64,000 nt of DNA from Sesamum alatum (GCA_034509735.1 JACGWO010000005.1:40392479-40456478); one strand, 5' to 3'. Positions 12,359-24,457 are shown, counted from the first letter of the stretch. Program-made: numbers and translations. Notes: generated from the sequence alone by a model not told the origin.

Positions 12359-14433
12359 TGTATGTATGTATATTTCATATTTCTTGGTCAAAGGCATACC
12401 CATTGAGCCCGTGATTGATATATATGAGGTGATTGTAATGATCCACAGGTTTGGCAACATATTCTCATGCAGTCTGTTTGGTAAATGGGCAGTTGTATCG
12501 GCTGACCCAGTATTTAACTGATTTGTGATGCAAAATAAAGGAAAACTATTCCAGTCCAGCTACCCAAAATCTTTCAGAGATTTGGTTGGGAAAAATGGGG
12601 TGATCACCGCATAGGGAGACCATCAAAGGAAACTTCACTCCATTGCATCCAATATGATGCGGCTGGAGAAGCGCAAGTTTCATTTCTTGCAGGACATACA
12701 GAATGTTATCAAACATATATTCATCACCGATCTCCATGACAATCAACTTGTTCTTCTCCAAGATGTTTGTAGGAAGGTGGGCTTAATTTCACCCTTATTC
12801 TTTAGTCCCAGTTATGTGATCTGAATGAATATATGCGCTCTTTTCTCATTTCAATTTCACAATTCATATATCCCCTTCAGCTGGCAATTAATTTGATGGT
12901 CAATCAACTCCTCGGAGTCTCGTCTGAATCAGAAGTGAATCAGATAGCTCAGTTGTTTTCTGATTTTGCTGACGGTTGCCTTTCGGTTCCCATCAATTTA
13001 CTGGGCTTCGCCTATCACAAAGCAATGAAGGTCACAAAGTTTTGGATTTCCAGCTTCTTTTCATACTTGTAAATAATAAGCTATATAAACTTGTTTGCCT
13101 TCTGATGATAATGCTAATTAACAGGCACGTGAGAGTATAATAAGCAAGATCAACAGGACAATGGAGATTCATCGACGCAAATCATCTCCAACAGTTGGTA
13201 GTGGTGTCCTGGGAAGGCTACTAGAGGAAGAGAGCTTACCTGATGATGTTGTTGCTGACTTTATTATTAACCTTCTCTTCGCTGGAAATGAGACTACAGC
13301 CAAAACCATGCTCTTTGCTATTTATTTCCTCACACAATGTCCAAGAGCAATGAAGCAATTGTTGGTATACTGCAAAGATCAATTCTTTTGAATTCTGTAG
13401 GAGACGAGTCGTCTAAAGCACGAATTTTGAACACTAACTCACTCCAAACCTCTTGACTTTCAAACTCATCTTAAGTACAGGATGAGCAGCAGAGCCTAAG
13501 GAGAGAAAGTGGGGAGATGCTAACTTAGCAAAACTATAAAGCTACGCCTTTCACTCAATGCGTGAGTCATCTTTCTTCTTCTCTCTAACCAAATCCTTAT
13601 CTATAATATGTATGATCATTTCAACTATGAAAAGATTAGTTATGCAAGTCAATGTTTAACTACAACTTAATTGAGCAAACTCATAGTTGACAATGGTTGA
13701 ATCCAACAGGCAATAGATGAAACTCTACGTCTAGGTGGGATTGCAATATGGTTGATGAGAGAAGCCAAAGAAGACGTAGAATACCAAGGTAATCATCGAA
13801 TGATGTATGATGAGAAAAATCAACAAGTAAATAGTATAGAAGTTGCATGAATCTTACATTTTGCATGGAGGTTGGCTGACAGATTATATAATTCCAAAAG
13901 GAAGCTTTGTGGTACCATTTCTTTCAGCAGCGCATCTGAGTGAAAGAGTGTATGAGGATGCTCAGAGTTTCAATCCCTGGAGATGGTTGAAACAGGAAAA
14001 TCAGGTTAGCCACAAATGCTAGCATTTCCAAGTAGTTGATAGAAATGCATGCTTGTAGTGTAGTTGCAATTGATGACTGCTGCTGCGTTTCTTTTACAAA
14101 CAAAACAAAAGGAGAAGCAAAATTGGAGGAGCAATCCATATTTTGCACCGTTTGGGGGTGGGGGTCGGTTTTGTCCCGGGGAGAGTTAGCACGCCTTCAG
14201 ATTGCACTCTTCCTTCATTACTTCCTGACCACATTCAGGTCAGTTTCATTACTTGCTTCATTATTTCATACATAGCCATAACCCATAAAACAAAACCAAC
14301 ATATGAGAAATGGTGTAGGTGGAGGCAGGTGAAGGAGGACCAGATGTCTTTCTTTCCATCAGCTCGATTGGTGAATGGCTTTCACATACAAGTCACCAAA
14401 CTCTGCAATCATTCCCTCACCCATATCAATTAA
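12068..14433 (+). pseudogene. CYP722A: Cytochrome P450 pseudogene, CYP722-type
   Basis: Nine exons are all recognisable: 12068-12297, 12449-12776, 12881-13030, 13125-13364, 13481-13561, 13710-13788, 13883-14004, 14112-14238 and 14319-14433. In order they show an N-terminal anchor (about residues 9-27), a proline-rich hinge (KLPPGRRGWPIVGDS), the oxygen-binding I-helix (FAGNETTAKTM), the K-helix ETLR, a PERF-like FNPWRW and the haem loop FGGGGRFCPG. Wording such as DSINWYNVVAGSHPP and GNETTAKTMLFAIYFLT fits CYP722A, sister to strigolactone-pathway CYP722C enzymes. Reading is broken four times: TGA at 12519-12521, TAG at 12612-12614, TAG at 13526-13528, and a one-base loss just after the haem cysteine (about 14181-14187). 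Splice sites remain usable, so inactivation looks recent. Subfamily naming is from memory; P450 identity and decay are seen directly. Confidence 0.9.
12327..12370. repeat. (TATG)n microsatellite in P450 intron 1
   Basis: About ten tandem TATG units lie just inside the first intron of the P450 pseudogene. Confidence 0.9.
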
Positions 14434-17400
14434 AAATATATACCAACATCTATTTGTTGTTTGTGTTGTGCTGCTGCTGTGTGTGCCATCAATCATGATC
14501 ATGTTGTTCTTTCAATTCATCTCCATATTAGGATTCCAATTGCAAATATATACATCCATACATACACATAATGTTGTGGACATAAGCTGTTGTGTCAACT
14601 ATATATTTACAACCAAACCCATAATTACTATAATCAACTTTTCCCAAAGACATATTTTGCCGCTTTCAACTTGGTTGAAAGCCATCCAACGCTGCCACCA
14701 ATGCCCAAGTACTCCACATAACAAGTTTAATCGAAAAAGCAATACAAAGAATGGGAAACAAAACAACATGTGAAAAAGAGAAATTACTGCTGCTAATAAG
14801 TCATTTGCTCTACGCAATGAGTTAATAAACAACATTGGCTGCATAATCAGATGCCTTTTTACTTGCTGCCATGCTCCAAGTTTCCCCCCAAACAGCGCCA
14901 CAAGTTCACCAACACTTGAAGAGCAGAAGCAAGAATATAACTGAGCAAGCATTCTTAATAAGCAAATCCCTTGCTTACTCCCAATTCCATCTCCCACAGC
15001 AATATATATAAGTGTACTTCCTCCTGCTTCACAATATGCACCTGTGGCTTCCTGGAATGATTTGGAACCAGTGTTTGAGAGTTCCAAGTTGAGAGCTATT
15101 TAGCACTATTATTCTTTAAGACAAACTATAAATGAAGGGATAATACCAGGTTTACTATAACATAAAATCTAGTTCAACAGAGCAGCCATATTGAGACCCA
15201 CAGGTCCTAATCTTTCGTATGCCATCATGACTTGCAACTAAATTTGGAAGCAAGAATCAACTGTCACAACAAAATGATGAAAGGAATCATCAGCAAGCAA
15301 TTGCATGCGACACTTTAAAATTTTGTCTTTGCATTTTTGCCCCTGAAGCTGGGCCAATCTGTGAATTGATTGTAATTTGTTAATCCAATGCATCATATAA
15401 AATTTGCAAGAACCAGCCTCCAATTTCTGTCAGTCAACAGTAACATAGATTCATCTGCAAATTTTTCTTTGTTCTGAAATGCTTCCATCTCCTAATCCCT
15501 CTCTGCAACAAAAACCTCGTAGATGATTGATAAAAGCTGATTGCTGCCATTGAGGCCAAAGGCCCAGAATAATGCAGTACTCAAGGTTCTATCCCTATTT
15601 GTAAGAGGGAGCCGGCAGTTTCTTCAGCAACTTCAAGAAAACAGGATTTTTAGGAAGCAGCAAGTAATCCTAGTTGTCAGCTGTCCTTCTAGATACAGTC
15701 ATCCATGATTGTGCTAGTAGCATGCCATTTTGCACAGAAATTTGCTTGTCATTATGTCCAAGTCTTCATGAAACACAGATTTTCCTGGCAAAGTTCAGTA
15801 AGTATAGGAGATTCTTTAGCTTTTTACATCGTATCCTTTTTATTCTCCAATTCAAACCTCATTTATTCTGCTGAGATCTTGCATACTGGCACGTAGTTGC
15901 GGTTCACACAGAGAAAGAGAGATTTTTCAAAACTCAATACAAGATGTGACTGCTACAACTGAAGCTTACTTGGAAGCTGGAAGAAGGCAATTGGATCCAC
16001 ACCTGAATTGAATTATGTGGTACCAGGTTCTCCAGCAAGATACATAATTTTGTTTCCATTACCGAATCCTGTAACCAGAAACATTAGAAGATCTACAGAA
16101 TAGCAATCAGCTGATGTCAAACCTGAGCAAATAGATCCATCACAATACCAACAAAGAGAAAACATGGATAGGAATTGTTTCAGTTCCACAACATCCAACT
16201 TTTACTAACTCAATTAGGCTCTGTTGTCAATCTCCAGCCCAGTGAGCCTTCCAAGTAAATGTCATACCAATTTGGAAATGAAATATGTCAGTGTGAATTA
16301 TAGTGTCATTTTTCCTCATAGGTTATACTTATGTCTTCACCTGTTCTCTGGAATAAACACAAGAAAGGCCTGGTTCTATAGTTTTCTTTCTCATTGTGAA
16401 ATACCGAGATCCAAATGAAGCCTTAGAGTCTGACATCTCATTACAAATGCCAAACTTCCAAATTGTACTTCCTTACTAGTTCAGATAACATAAGGCGTTA
16501 TGGCTTCAGGAAAATCCTTCACCTGGATCCTCGCAGCAGCATCTGGAGAAATTAGAGCACATGATCAAAATTAGGAAAAGATCAGCAATATATAACCACA
16601 TTGGATGCTCCCCCTCCCCCCCCCCCCACACACACATTTTTGAAAAAAAAGGATGGCAGGGTTGGGAGTGAGAGGAACAACAGAAAGCCAGTTAATTTTT
16701 AGCTCCTTACAACATAAAGGTTGAAACAATTCGGTCTCAGCTCCTCACTACGAAAAAACATGAGACTCCAATTGAAGTACTTGTAAGATATTGCGGCAAG
16801 AGTGTTGAGAAGCTCCATAAATCAATCATGTCATGGCAGCAACATTCCATCTGTTATGAATCATCTTTTTGTTCTATTTCTATATTCAAATATATTCCTA
16901 AACATACAATCGGCTGTGTGCATTGAACTTGAATGAGGAACCTGTAGTGCGTTGTAACCGCCTTTTTCGAATAGAACGAGTTTCAAATCGTGAAAAGTGA
17001 ACAGGCGAATGGAAAGAACACAAGGAAATAGGCTAAAAATTAACAATGTGAAACAATTTCCTTTTATTTTCTAACAATCTTACACAAATTGGAGTATTTC
17101 AATCAACCAAACAACAACTAAGAAAATCACTCTGAAGTCTAAATACAAACACTGGATATAGAATTTATCAATACCAGCATCACGAACACAACAATGCAAT
17201 TAACAAAAACAAGCACCTTAATTCTACAAAGACTAGGCCTAGGTGGTAATTAGGGGAGTGGAGTTGTCTGTCTTGTCTCTTTCAAAAACACAACAAGCAA
17301 CCAACCAACGGAAAGCAGCACAATTGAAGAGGACTTGAGGTACAAATTCATATGCAATATTGACAACATGCATTCATTAATTAGCAAGACCAAACAAGAG

Positions 17401-17444
17401 CATTATCTTTAACAAACGACAACAACTAAGCTCTCCAATGGTGT
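14434..17444. other. Spacer between P450 and TCP pseudogenes
   Basis: No gene is firmly supported. A 162-codon minus-strand open frame at 14599-15087 has no domain I recognise. A mononucleotide C run followed by (CA)n lies near 16612-16635. The 300-400 bases below 17445 would be the 3' UTR of the former TCP gene. Confidence 0.5.
16481..16542 (-). other. Possible terminal exon, unrecognised
   Basis: After TTTCTCCAG a 62-base stretch reads, in one phase, DAAARIQVKDFPEAITPYVI and then TGA. Composition and the acceptor look exon-like, but I found no partner exon between here and the TCP gene and know no family with this tail. It may be chance or a relic. Confidence 0.2.
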
Positions 17445-18237
17445 TCAGTTGGCATCACCATCTCTTTGTTGTTCAGATGATTGAGGGGGAGGACCAGATA
17501 GAGATGCGAGCAAATTGAGGTGGTGTCCCTGTACTTGAGTTATGGGCAAGTAATTACCCACCCTGGCAGCTGAGGCCTCTCCAATTCCCAATGGTTGTTG
17601 CTGCTGTAAGAACCTCAAAGAAGCTGAATGTGTTTGCTGCTGTTGGTGCTGGGAATTATTGGAAGCGGCAGCGGCTGCGACCATCATTTCAGGTGGAGGA
17701 GCCGCAAAGCTCCAGACTTAGCCAAAGTCTGGCCTGGCAGGCAAAGCCCAGAAGCCTCCAGCTGCGAGGGTAGGACCCACGGTGGGAGTGACATCATCCT
17801 TGGAGAGTTGTTGGTGGTGGTCATCATCGTCGGAGCGTAGTCGCTTGCCGAGAACGAAAGGGGTGGGAGCGAGAAGAGAATGGGAATTGGATAGGGGTTT
17901 GTGGTCAAGGGCGGCGGAGATGGAGGAGGTGGAATTGCGGGCAGAAGAGGGTGATACGATGGAGAAGGAGCGACTCAATGGTCTGACCATCGGACTTGTG
18001 GCCTAGCTCGCGAGTGAGTTGGAAAACTCTGGCGGCACAGATGATGGGCATGCGGATGCGGCGGCCGCGGCCATCGACTTTGCTGTGTCGGTCCTTGCCG
18101 GGAGGCTTCTTGAGGGGCAAGGAGGAGGTGTTGGAGGTATTGGTAGTAGGAGAGGGGTGAAGCTGATGGTGTCGCTGAGAAGGATCAGAGAGAGGTCCGG
18201 CGCCGACGTTAGCACCTTCAGCTACGGAAGTAGACAT
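17445..18237 (-). pseudogene. Broken class I TCP transcription factor (TCP7/TCP21-like)
   Basis: A single-exon gene starts at 18237 ([12 protein letters not shown]). Its TCP domain is normal at first: [21 protein letters not shown], then [20 protein letters not shown], i.e. basic region, helix I and loop. Directly after TIE the expected helix II (WLLRQAEPSII...) and the ATGTGT linker are missing and the frame shifts, giving a short foreign tail that stops at 17905. The original frame resumes as [24 protein letters not shown] and runs through GKRLRSDDD, FWALPARPDFG, a TAA at 17718-17720 where CAA (Gln) is expected, VWSFAAPPPEMM and GEASAARVGNYLP...HHLNLLASLS to the stop at 17445. That C-terminus matches TCP7/TCP21 (CHE). 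Losing helix II would abolish dimerisation, so a deletion, a shift and a separate stop together point to a pseudogene. Confidence 0.85.
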
Positions 18238-18361
18238 AGTAAAAATAAGGTGACAAGAGAGAAGAATTGGGGGGAGGGGAGAAGAGTAGGGTTTTGGAGG
18301 GTGGTGAATTGGAATTGGAGTAAAATTGAGAATGAAGTTGGGATGAGAAGAGAAGAGTGAA

Positions 18362-18660
18362 GAGAAGAGAAAAGGAGGGAGGGAGGGAGGGAGGGAGAGA
18401 AAGTGGTAATGATTGAGGAGGTAGCAACAGAAGCTGGTGGAGACAGAAGGAGAGCACATGGGTGGTGGGTTCCACTTTTCTACGTACCCTTCCCCTTCCC
18501 CTTCCAGCTCACTCCTTTTACTACGTCTCTCTCTCCCTCCCTCCTTCACGCACCATATATTACACACTCTCTCCACTTTTCTTTCTTCTCCCTTTTCCTC
18601 TTTTCTTTTTTACTATCATCAGTATCACTTCACTTCACTATTTGCATGAAATTCATTCAA
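18362..18660. other. Purine- and CT-rich upstream region of the TCP gene
   Basis: (GGGA)n at about 18376-18396 and long CT-rich tracts to about 18610 lie upstream of the TCP start. Open frames on both strands here are low-complexity Ser/Pro/Leu/Phe products and are not supported as genes. Confidence 0.5.
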
Positions 18661-18749
18661 CTCCTTTTAAACTATCCCCCATTCAAAACACAAAATCACT
18701 GACTATTTATATTAAAATAAATTACACTTTTACCCCCTTTAAGTTACAT

Positions 18750-19245
18750 TTAACACCCACAAACTATACCCTATGTCGCAAACACCTCCTTAAAAGCTCA
18801 AAACGTACAAAAAGATGTATACTTCACTTAACAGTGTTAATAATTTCATTAAACTATAGTTGATGTGGCGCTGACGTGATATTTATGCCCTTTGAAGTGC
18901 CCGTTGGAATTTTATGAACATTTTTTAAGGTTAATGCACTAAAAAATTTACAATAGATTTTTTCCTTCTGGTTTAGTGGTAAGTTTATTTTAAATTGATT
19001 AGTTCTGATTTGTTGAACATTTTAGAAATGTCTAGCAGTCTCAAATTCATAAATTTAGAGGGGCAAAAAATGTCCATAAAATTCCAACAGACACTTCAAT
19101 GGTCATAAAAACCACGTTAGCACTACATTCATACTCTAACAGATTTATTAATGTGGTTAAGTAAAGTGGACATTTTTTGTACGTTTTGAACTTTAGAAAG
19201 TGTTTGTAACACATGGTATACTTCGAAGATGGTAAATATAGTCAA
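18750..19245. repeat. Inverted-repeat (MITE-like) element
   Basis: Arms of about 180 bases face each other. The left arm (about 18750-18930) contains CAAAACGTACAAAAA and TTGGAATTTTATGAACATTT. The right arm (about 19058-19245) contains the inverses, TTTTTGTACGTTTTGAA and AATGTCCATAAAATTCCAA. The core of about 130 bases is non-coding. Ends and target duplication are not sharply defined. Confidence 0.6.
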
Positions 19246-19370
19246 TCTTTCTTTTTTACTATTACTACTAGTACAACCAATCCACTATTCGCATGAATTC
19301 AACTTCTCTTAAACTACACTTTTACCCCTTTAAAATGCAAAATCACTCACTATTTATATTAGAGTAAATT

Positions 19371-19640
19371 AGGCAAAATTACACTTTTGATTCCATAAGT
19401 TAGGGGGGTCAATACATTAAGTCCCATTTTTTTGAGATTATCAATTTAGTCTCAAAAATGGAATTTTTTTGACACATTTGGTTCCAAATGACTTTTTCGT
19501 CAAAAAACTAATGGCACACGCACGTGACATGCCCGTGCCCATTAGTGGGAGGAAAGTGCGGGACTAAATTGGTAATCTAAAAGCGTGTGACAAAATGTGT
19601 CGACCCCCTAATCTATAGAACCAAATGTGTAATTTAACCT
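19371..19640. repeat. Short inverted-terminal element (MITE-like)
   Basis: It begins AGGCAAAATTACACTTTTG and ends CAAATGTGTAATTTAACCT, an imperfect terminal inverted repeat. Internal halves also mirror each other around a GC-rich centre near 19510-19545 (CACGTGACATGCCCGTGCCC). No flanking duplication was found. It belongs to the AAATTACA...GGTCC class that recurs at 45.6-46.7 kb. Confidence 0.5.
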
Positions 19641-21557
19641 ATTTGAACGGTATGTCTTGCTGCATTTTCTTTAAGAATAAAATTGTATATTAAATAGAGT
19701 TTTGAGCAAGAGGGAGTTCCTCGAGAGTTCAATGCCAACGTTAAAGAGCTTGATGTTAATTAGCAATTTGCAATCTTGACTTGCGTAGATTTGGTTCACT
19801 TAGGTAGACTTTAATAGGCGGAAAGTACATACAGTATTTGTTCGTTTAGGATTTTTTCTAAAAATGTTAAAGTTTTCCTAAAAATGTTTTAGGATTTCTT
19901 GCTCTCTTAAGGAGCATATTGCATGTTGTTTACAAGTAACATTTGTTACCATCTTTTGCAAACTATAAATGAACTGGAAAACTGAAGGTCCTTTTCTTAT
20001 TTAACAAAAGGAATTAATCATAATTGCTGATTCACAAGTGACTTCAAGAAAATGAAAGTTTCAACAATATATTCGGAATGCCATAGTTCTTCTCAAAGAA
20101 TCAAAATACATGAAATCTATCATAATTTATTCAACTAAGGCACTTGTTTTTATCAATTAAATATTTGTAGAGATGCTCTCTTAACGCTCAGCTCAACATA
20201 CTGTTGTTTCAGCATCTAAGTTTATTTGACATCATCCCCAAATGATGAGGTAAAAATGACTACCTTTATCCTTGCTGATTTTTTTAATAAAATATTTAAG
20301 AAAACATAAAAAAATATGAGAGTGGGTAGAGTAAATAATCCGTAGAGCATATTAGTCCATAAAAATATTTTAAAACATATGTGGAATTATAATTCATAAC
20401 CCTAAAAGGCTATTTTGGTAAATTCACCATAAAAATTGACTGAAAATATGACAAAAACTAACATAATGGGCTTGGTTTAGACAAATATTAAACTCAATGG
20501 TATACTTATAATTTTTTAAATAAGGAGGAAAATTTGTAATTATACAAAATTTCAGTAAAGGTGAAAGTAATTTACCTTTATATTATAATATATTTGAATT
20601 TGAGAGGAAAATTTGGATTTTACAAACTTTAGATGTATAGCTCTATTTTAAATTTAAATTAATTAAGTTAAATTTGATTATAATAATAAAATAGTGGTGG
20701 TTCCTTGAGGTTGGAACCTCCTAATAATAATAAAGTCATGCATGCACTAGAAAAAACATGGCTAGTTAATGAAAAAATAATTTCGTGGGTCCTTATAACA
20801 TAAAGATTGTTGGAAGCTAGTTTTTGATAAACAACAAAACATGGAAATAAGGTGAAATATTGAATTTGATGAATATATGATATGTAGAATATGAATGAAA
20901 AAAGATATGAAGTTGAGAGTAGTGAATAGTTCGTGATCATCAATATCATAATCATTCATGATCCTTTTACGTACGTAGTTTTGTTGTGTTAATATTTGCA
21001 GGTTGATTATTAATTAGGTTAGTGATGATATTAAGTGTGTGTTGGGCAGCTGTGAGTATGCATGCATGACTCTATGAAATGAGTTTCTCCAGCTGATCAT
21101 AAATATATAATTAAGAAGAAGATATATAGAATGGCTGTATATCATGTAGTAATGAGCAGTGAAATTCTGAGGATGGAGATGGAGATGGAGATGGAGATGA
21201 CCCCCACTCCACTAATAATTAATAATTGTTTTTGTTTATGTGGTGTTAATTTATTAGATAATGATTATGATGATTGATGATGATGATATCTCTAATACCC
21301 CTCGGCTCGTATATATTCCGCTTTGTTTATTTGCTGAAGATGAGACATTCCTTTGCCCCTAATTATCAATTATCATTATCATAATCATATTTTCCTTCCT
21401 CCATTACTACTAATATTATTGTATCATGTGTGTGTGGACTGGACTCAGATATTGGAGCGGACCCCCACTGCTATTGGGCCTCTTTTGTGGGCCTTCTACG
21501 CCTTCTTCTCTTAACTTCTCTCTCTCTCATTCCCCTTTCTCTCAAACAAAATCCCTA

Positions 21558-21590
<33 letters not shown>

Positions 21591-21659
21591 TTTTCTCTCA
21601 ATTTTGAAACTATATATATCAGTCCAATTGTTTCCAAACACCCGAATTTCTGATCAAAA
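19641..21659. other. Spacer upstream of the FAM192A-like gene
   Basis: AT-rich and without a supported gene. A (GGAGAT)n-like run lies at 21172-21199 and a (CT)n run at about 21563-21592, the latter probably in the promoter or 5' UTR of the following gene. Confidence 0.5.
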
Positions 21660-23064
21660 ATGGCAGGAAGAGAGGTTCGGGAGTACACAAACCTTACTGA
21701 TCCCAAAGGTACTTGCTTTTTTCCCCTCCATTCCCCCTTCTTCTTGGAGTTGAAGTCGAATTCATACATACATACATACATACCTCTTTGTTTTATGAAT
21801 TGATGCAGATAAGAAATGGGGTAAGGGCAAGGACAGGATTGATGACGAAGAAATTACCTTCCAGCGCATGGTCGCCAAGGTTAGCGAATCCTGCTTCTCC
21901 TTCCTTCTTTCCTTTTTCCACCTCCTTTAATAACAAATCTTATATAATCATCCTTAACTTACCATTTTCATAATATTCACGTCTTGCACAATCACTCTTA
22001 TCAATCTTTTGCTTTCTTCACATCCTTAGCCTCTCCCAAAATTTAGAATAATGCTTACCTCAACTTTCTTGCTTGACACACACTATATCTATTTGGTGTT
22101 GCACATCGACATAATGGATTCTCGGTCATTGGCTGTAATTGACAAGGATAATGCCAATTTTTTTTTACTTCAGTTTAGTTGTAACAACTACTGACCTTTA
22201 TATGACAACTTCAATTCTCTTGGTTTCCTATATTTTTTTATTTTTTCTTATTTGTCTCCGTGTCTTGATTTTTAAAGAAACTCAGTTATTAAAATTTTAG
22301 CTAGTTTTCTGATAACATGCCCCGGCAGGGATCTTGGCCCTTTCCACTGGGTGCTTGATATGTTCAGATGCAAGAGGTTGCTGGAGAACGTGGAGGCTAC
22401 CTTCATGGACGAGGCGGTATGGATTCTCTGCCCTCTTTCCTTCATATGAATTCTAATGTACATGTGTCTGTCTGCATGCTTTCACTGCATTAAGTAAGGG
22501 TATTGTCACTACTTCTTGAGTATTACTAAGGGCGAGTGTGCAGCTTTGGACAGCGATGATTTACTTTATCTCAAGGAGCAGATGGAAGCTGAGGAAGATG
22601 CGGAGCGTCTTCTACGCCGCACAGAGAAACGAGCATTTGCTGCATTTAAGATATCCTTTTATTTATTATGATGAGCGGATACAGGGAATCAGTAAAAGAA
22701 AATTTGTTCCTTTTTATTGCTGTCCTTGGCCACTGGAGTTTCTTTGAACTTGACCTTGTTCGTGTCATATTTATTTATTAACGTCAATTGAGAAGCACAG
22801 GTTGTCTTAGTTTGTTTTTAATCAGCATGCTCATCAGCTACCTTGATTTGAGATAAATAAGATGTAGTGATTTCACCTTTATCATGTGGTAAAAATATCA
22901 AGATGATAATTGCTAATTTGAAAGTGTAACATCAGTATTCATAGTGTTTCTCATACCTCTCCTTAACCACTAATTTCACAAGGCTGTTGCTGAAACTTCC
23001 CCCGCATCAGTTCCCTTGCCACTTCGTGTGGAGCCCAAGCCCAAGAGCGGAATTAGGTATCTTA

Positions 23065-23116
<52 letters not shown>

Positions 23117-23422
23117 GTGTGTGTATTGTCTCTTTCTTTCTGTCTCCATCTGTTAAACAACTGTGGTCTGCTCAGGCAGCAAGACTTACTAAAGAGGGTG
23201 GTGGAAGTCAAGCCAAAGCGGCCTAGAGTTTCAAGCCCTTCTAATGTGGATCCATCCTCGAAAACTTTGAGTGGACAAACAACACATCAAGCTATGAATG
23301 AGCACGAGAAGGAGAAAGGTCAATCTTCCACTAGATCCGGCAAAGTGGGAGATGGTGCGAAATTGGATAACCCAGTTAAAAGTTTGCTGGCTGCATACGA
23401 AAGTTCTGATGATGAAGACTGA
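21660..23422 (+). CDS. FAM192A/Fyv6 (NIP30)-like nuclear protein
   Basis: Six exons join in phase to 199 residues: 21660-21708, 21809-21879, 22368-22416, 22544-22650, 22980-23056 and 23176-23422. The protein starts MAGREVREYTNLTDPKDKKW. It carries a charged, probably helical core (FQRMVAKMQEVAGERGGYLH..., then DDLLYLKEQMEAEEDAERLL) and a basic stretch (VVEVKPKRPR) that could be a nuclear signal. It ends in a short acidic motif (YESSDDED) after NPVKSLL. The order of a charged helix, a basic patch and a terminal LL...Y.SSDDE motif recalls the human FAM192A/yeast Fyv6 family, linked to late splicing steps and, in animals, the PA28gamma proteasome activator. That link is my inference; the protein being conserved across plants is more certain. 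One of its introns is of the minor (U12) class. Confidence 0.8.
22651..22979 (+). other. U12-type AT-AC intron
   Basis: After codon AAG (ending 22650) the intron opens ATATCCTTTT, the textbook U12 AT-AC donor. It closes with TTTCAC at 22979, and the branch-point consensus TCCTTAAC at 22960-22967 lies about 13 bases before the 3' end. Only this boundary restores AAFKKAVAETSP. All three U12 signals therefore agree. Confidence 0.93.
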
Positions 23423-24457
23423 TCCATGGAATGTGATCATGCTTTTTTTTCCTGACAGTGCTATGTGTTTCTCTTCTATTTGATACTCTCTAGTTCATTA
23501 GCACATAATTAGATCTAAAAGTTACCTTGTGTCTGGCTTTTTGTTAAAGATATGTTTATGTTTTTCCTTATCCTTTCTCTTCCTATATCTGCTGTGGTAT
23601 GAGCGGATTTAGAAAAAACAGGTGCAAGGCTGCATTAAATGAATCATTTTGTGAGGCCTTGTAGCCGGAATCCAGATTGATATTTATACGGATTATATGT
23701 AAAGGAACATAAAACTCTGCAATCTTCTTGTGCGAGATAGAGCCAAGGGATTGCCTTTATAAACAAACAGTGTTGCCCTTGCAATAAAGGACGCGTTGAT
23801 CTGAGAATCTTACTTGGGCTATGAATATGACTTGAACTCTTGTTTACTTTGTGAATGAAATATGAGAATGTTTGCTGGTTGTAAGTATGACAGGCTCTTT
23901 ATGAGGCACTTTTGCCCTTTGTAAATGTTCTTGTGAAGGATCTGAATTTTGTGAAAGAAGCCCCACCCTCACCTGAGTAATGAACTTTTGTTGGCTGTTT
24001 GTTGCAACTGCTGTCTGTGTCACTTCTCCATTGGACTATGTTGTAAACGATGTGGGTATATGCTGAAGGGTATTGGTGAAAGCAAAATATTTTTCAAGAC
24101 AGCTCAGCAATCATTACAATTAGGCGGGTTTGTAATTAAGCTGTCCACAGAAATGCATATCTTATTTTCATCTTTCTCTCTCCCATGTCCCGTTGTATAC
24201 ATTCCTGATAACATAAACATGAACGTGTATGCATAGAGGTAATATAAAATGTTGACAATTCTTTGGTGCATCCGCTCTTCCATCTTAAAATTGGAATCGT
24301 TTACAAACCTGCCTTGCCTGTTTCGTCAAACCTATCTTAATGCTAAAAAAATAATATTGAGAAAAAGGTGTGACTTGTGCCCCGCCCAGAAAGCTTCATC
24401 TCTGCCTTGACATTCTCTCTTCCATCAGGAGTTCATCCATGGTCCCTTTAGTTTAGC
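23423..24457. other. Spacer before the LRR kinase
   Basis: This is the 3' UTR and downstream sequence of the FAM192A-like gene and the promoter of the kinase. An open frame at 23988-24236 is not supported as a gene. Confidence 0.5.

Noticed and set aside
14599..15087. 162-codon open frame, minus strand
   Set aside because: No domain, no signal peptide and no exon partners that I could join. A different frame at its end reads like a C-terminus but is preceded by a stop. I treat it as chance or relic sequence.
17905..18576. 223-codon open frame extending the TCP gene upstream
   Set aside because: The part before the start at 18237 is low-complexity and translates 5' leader; MSTSVAEG is the expected start, and the end is frameshifted sequence.
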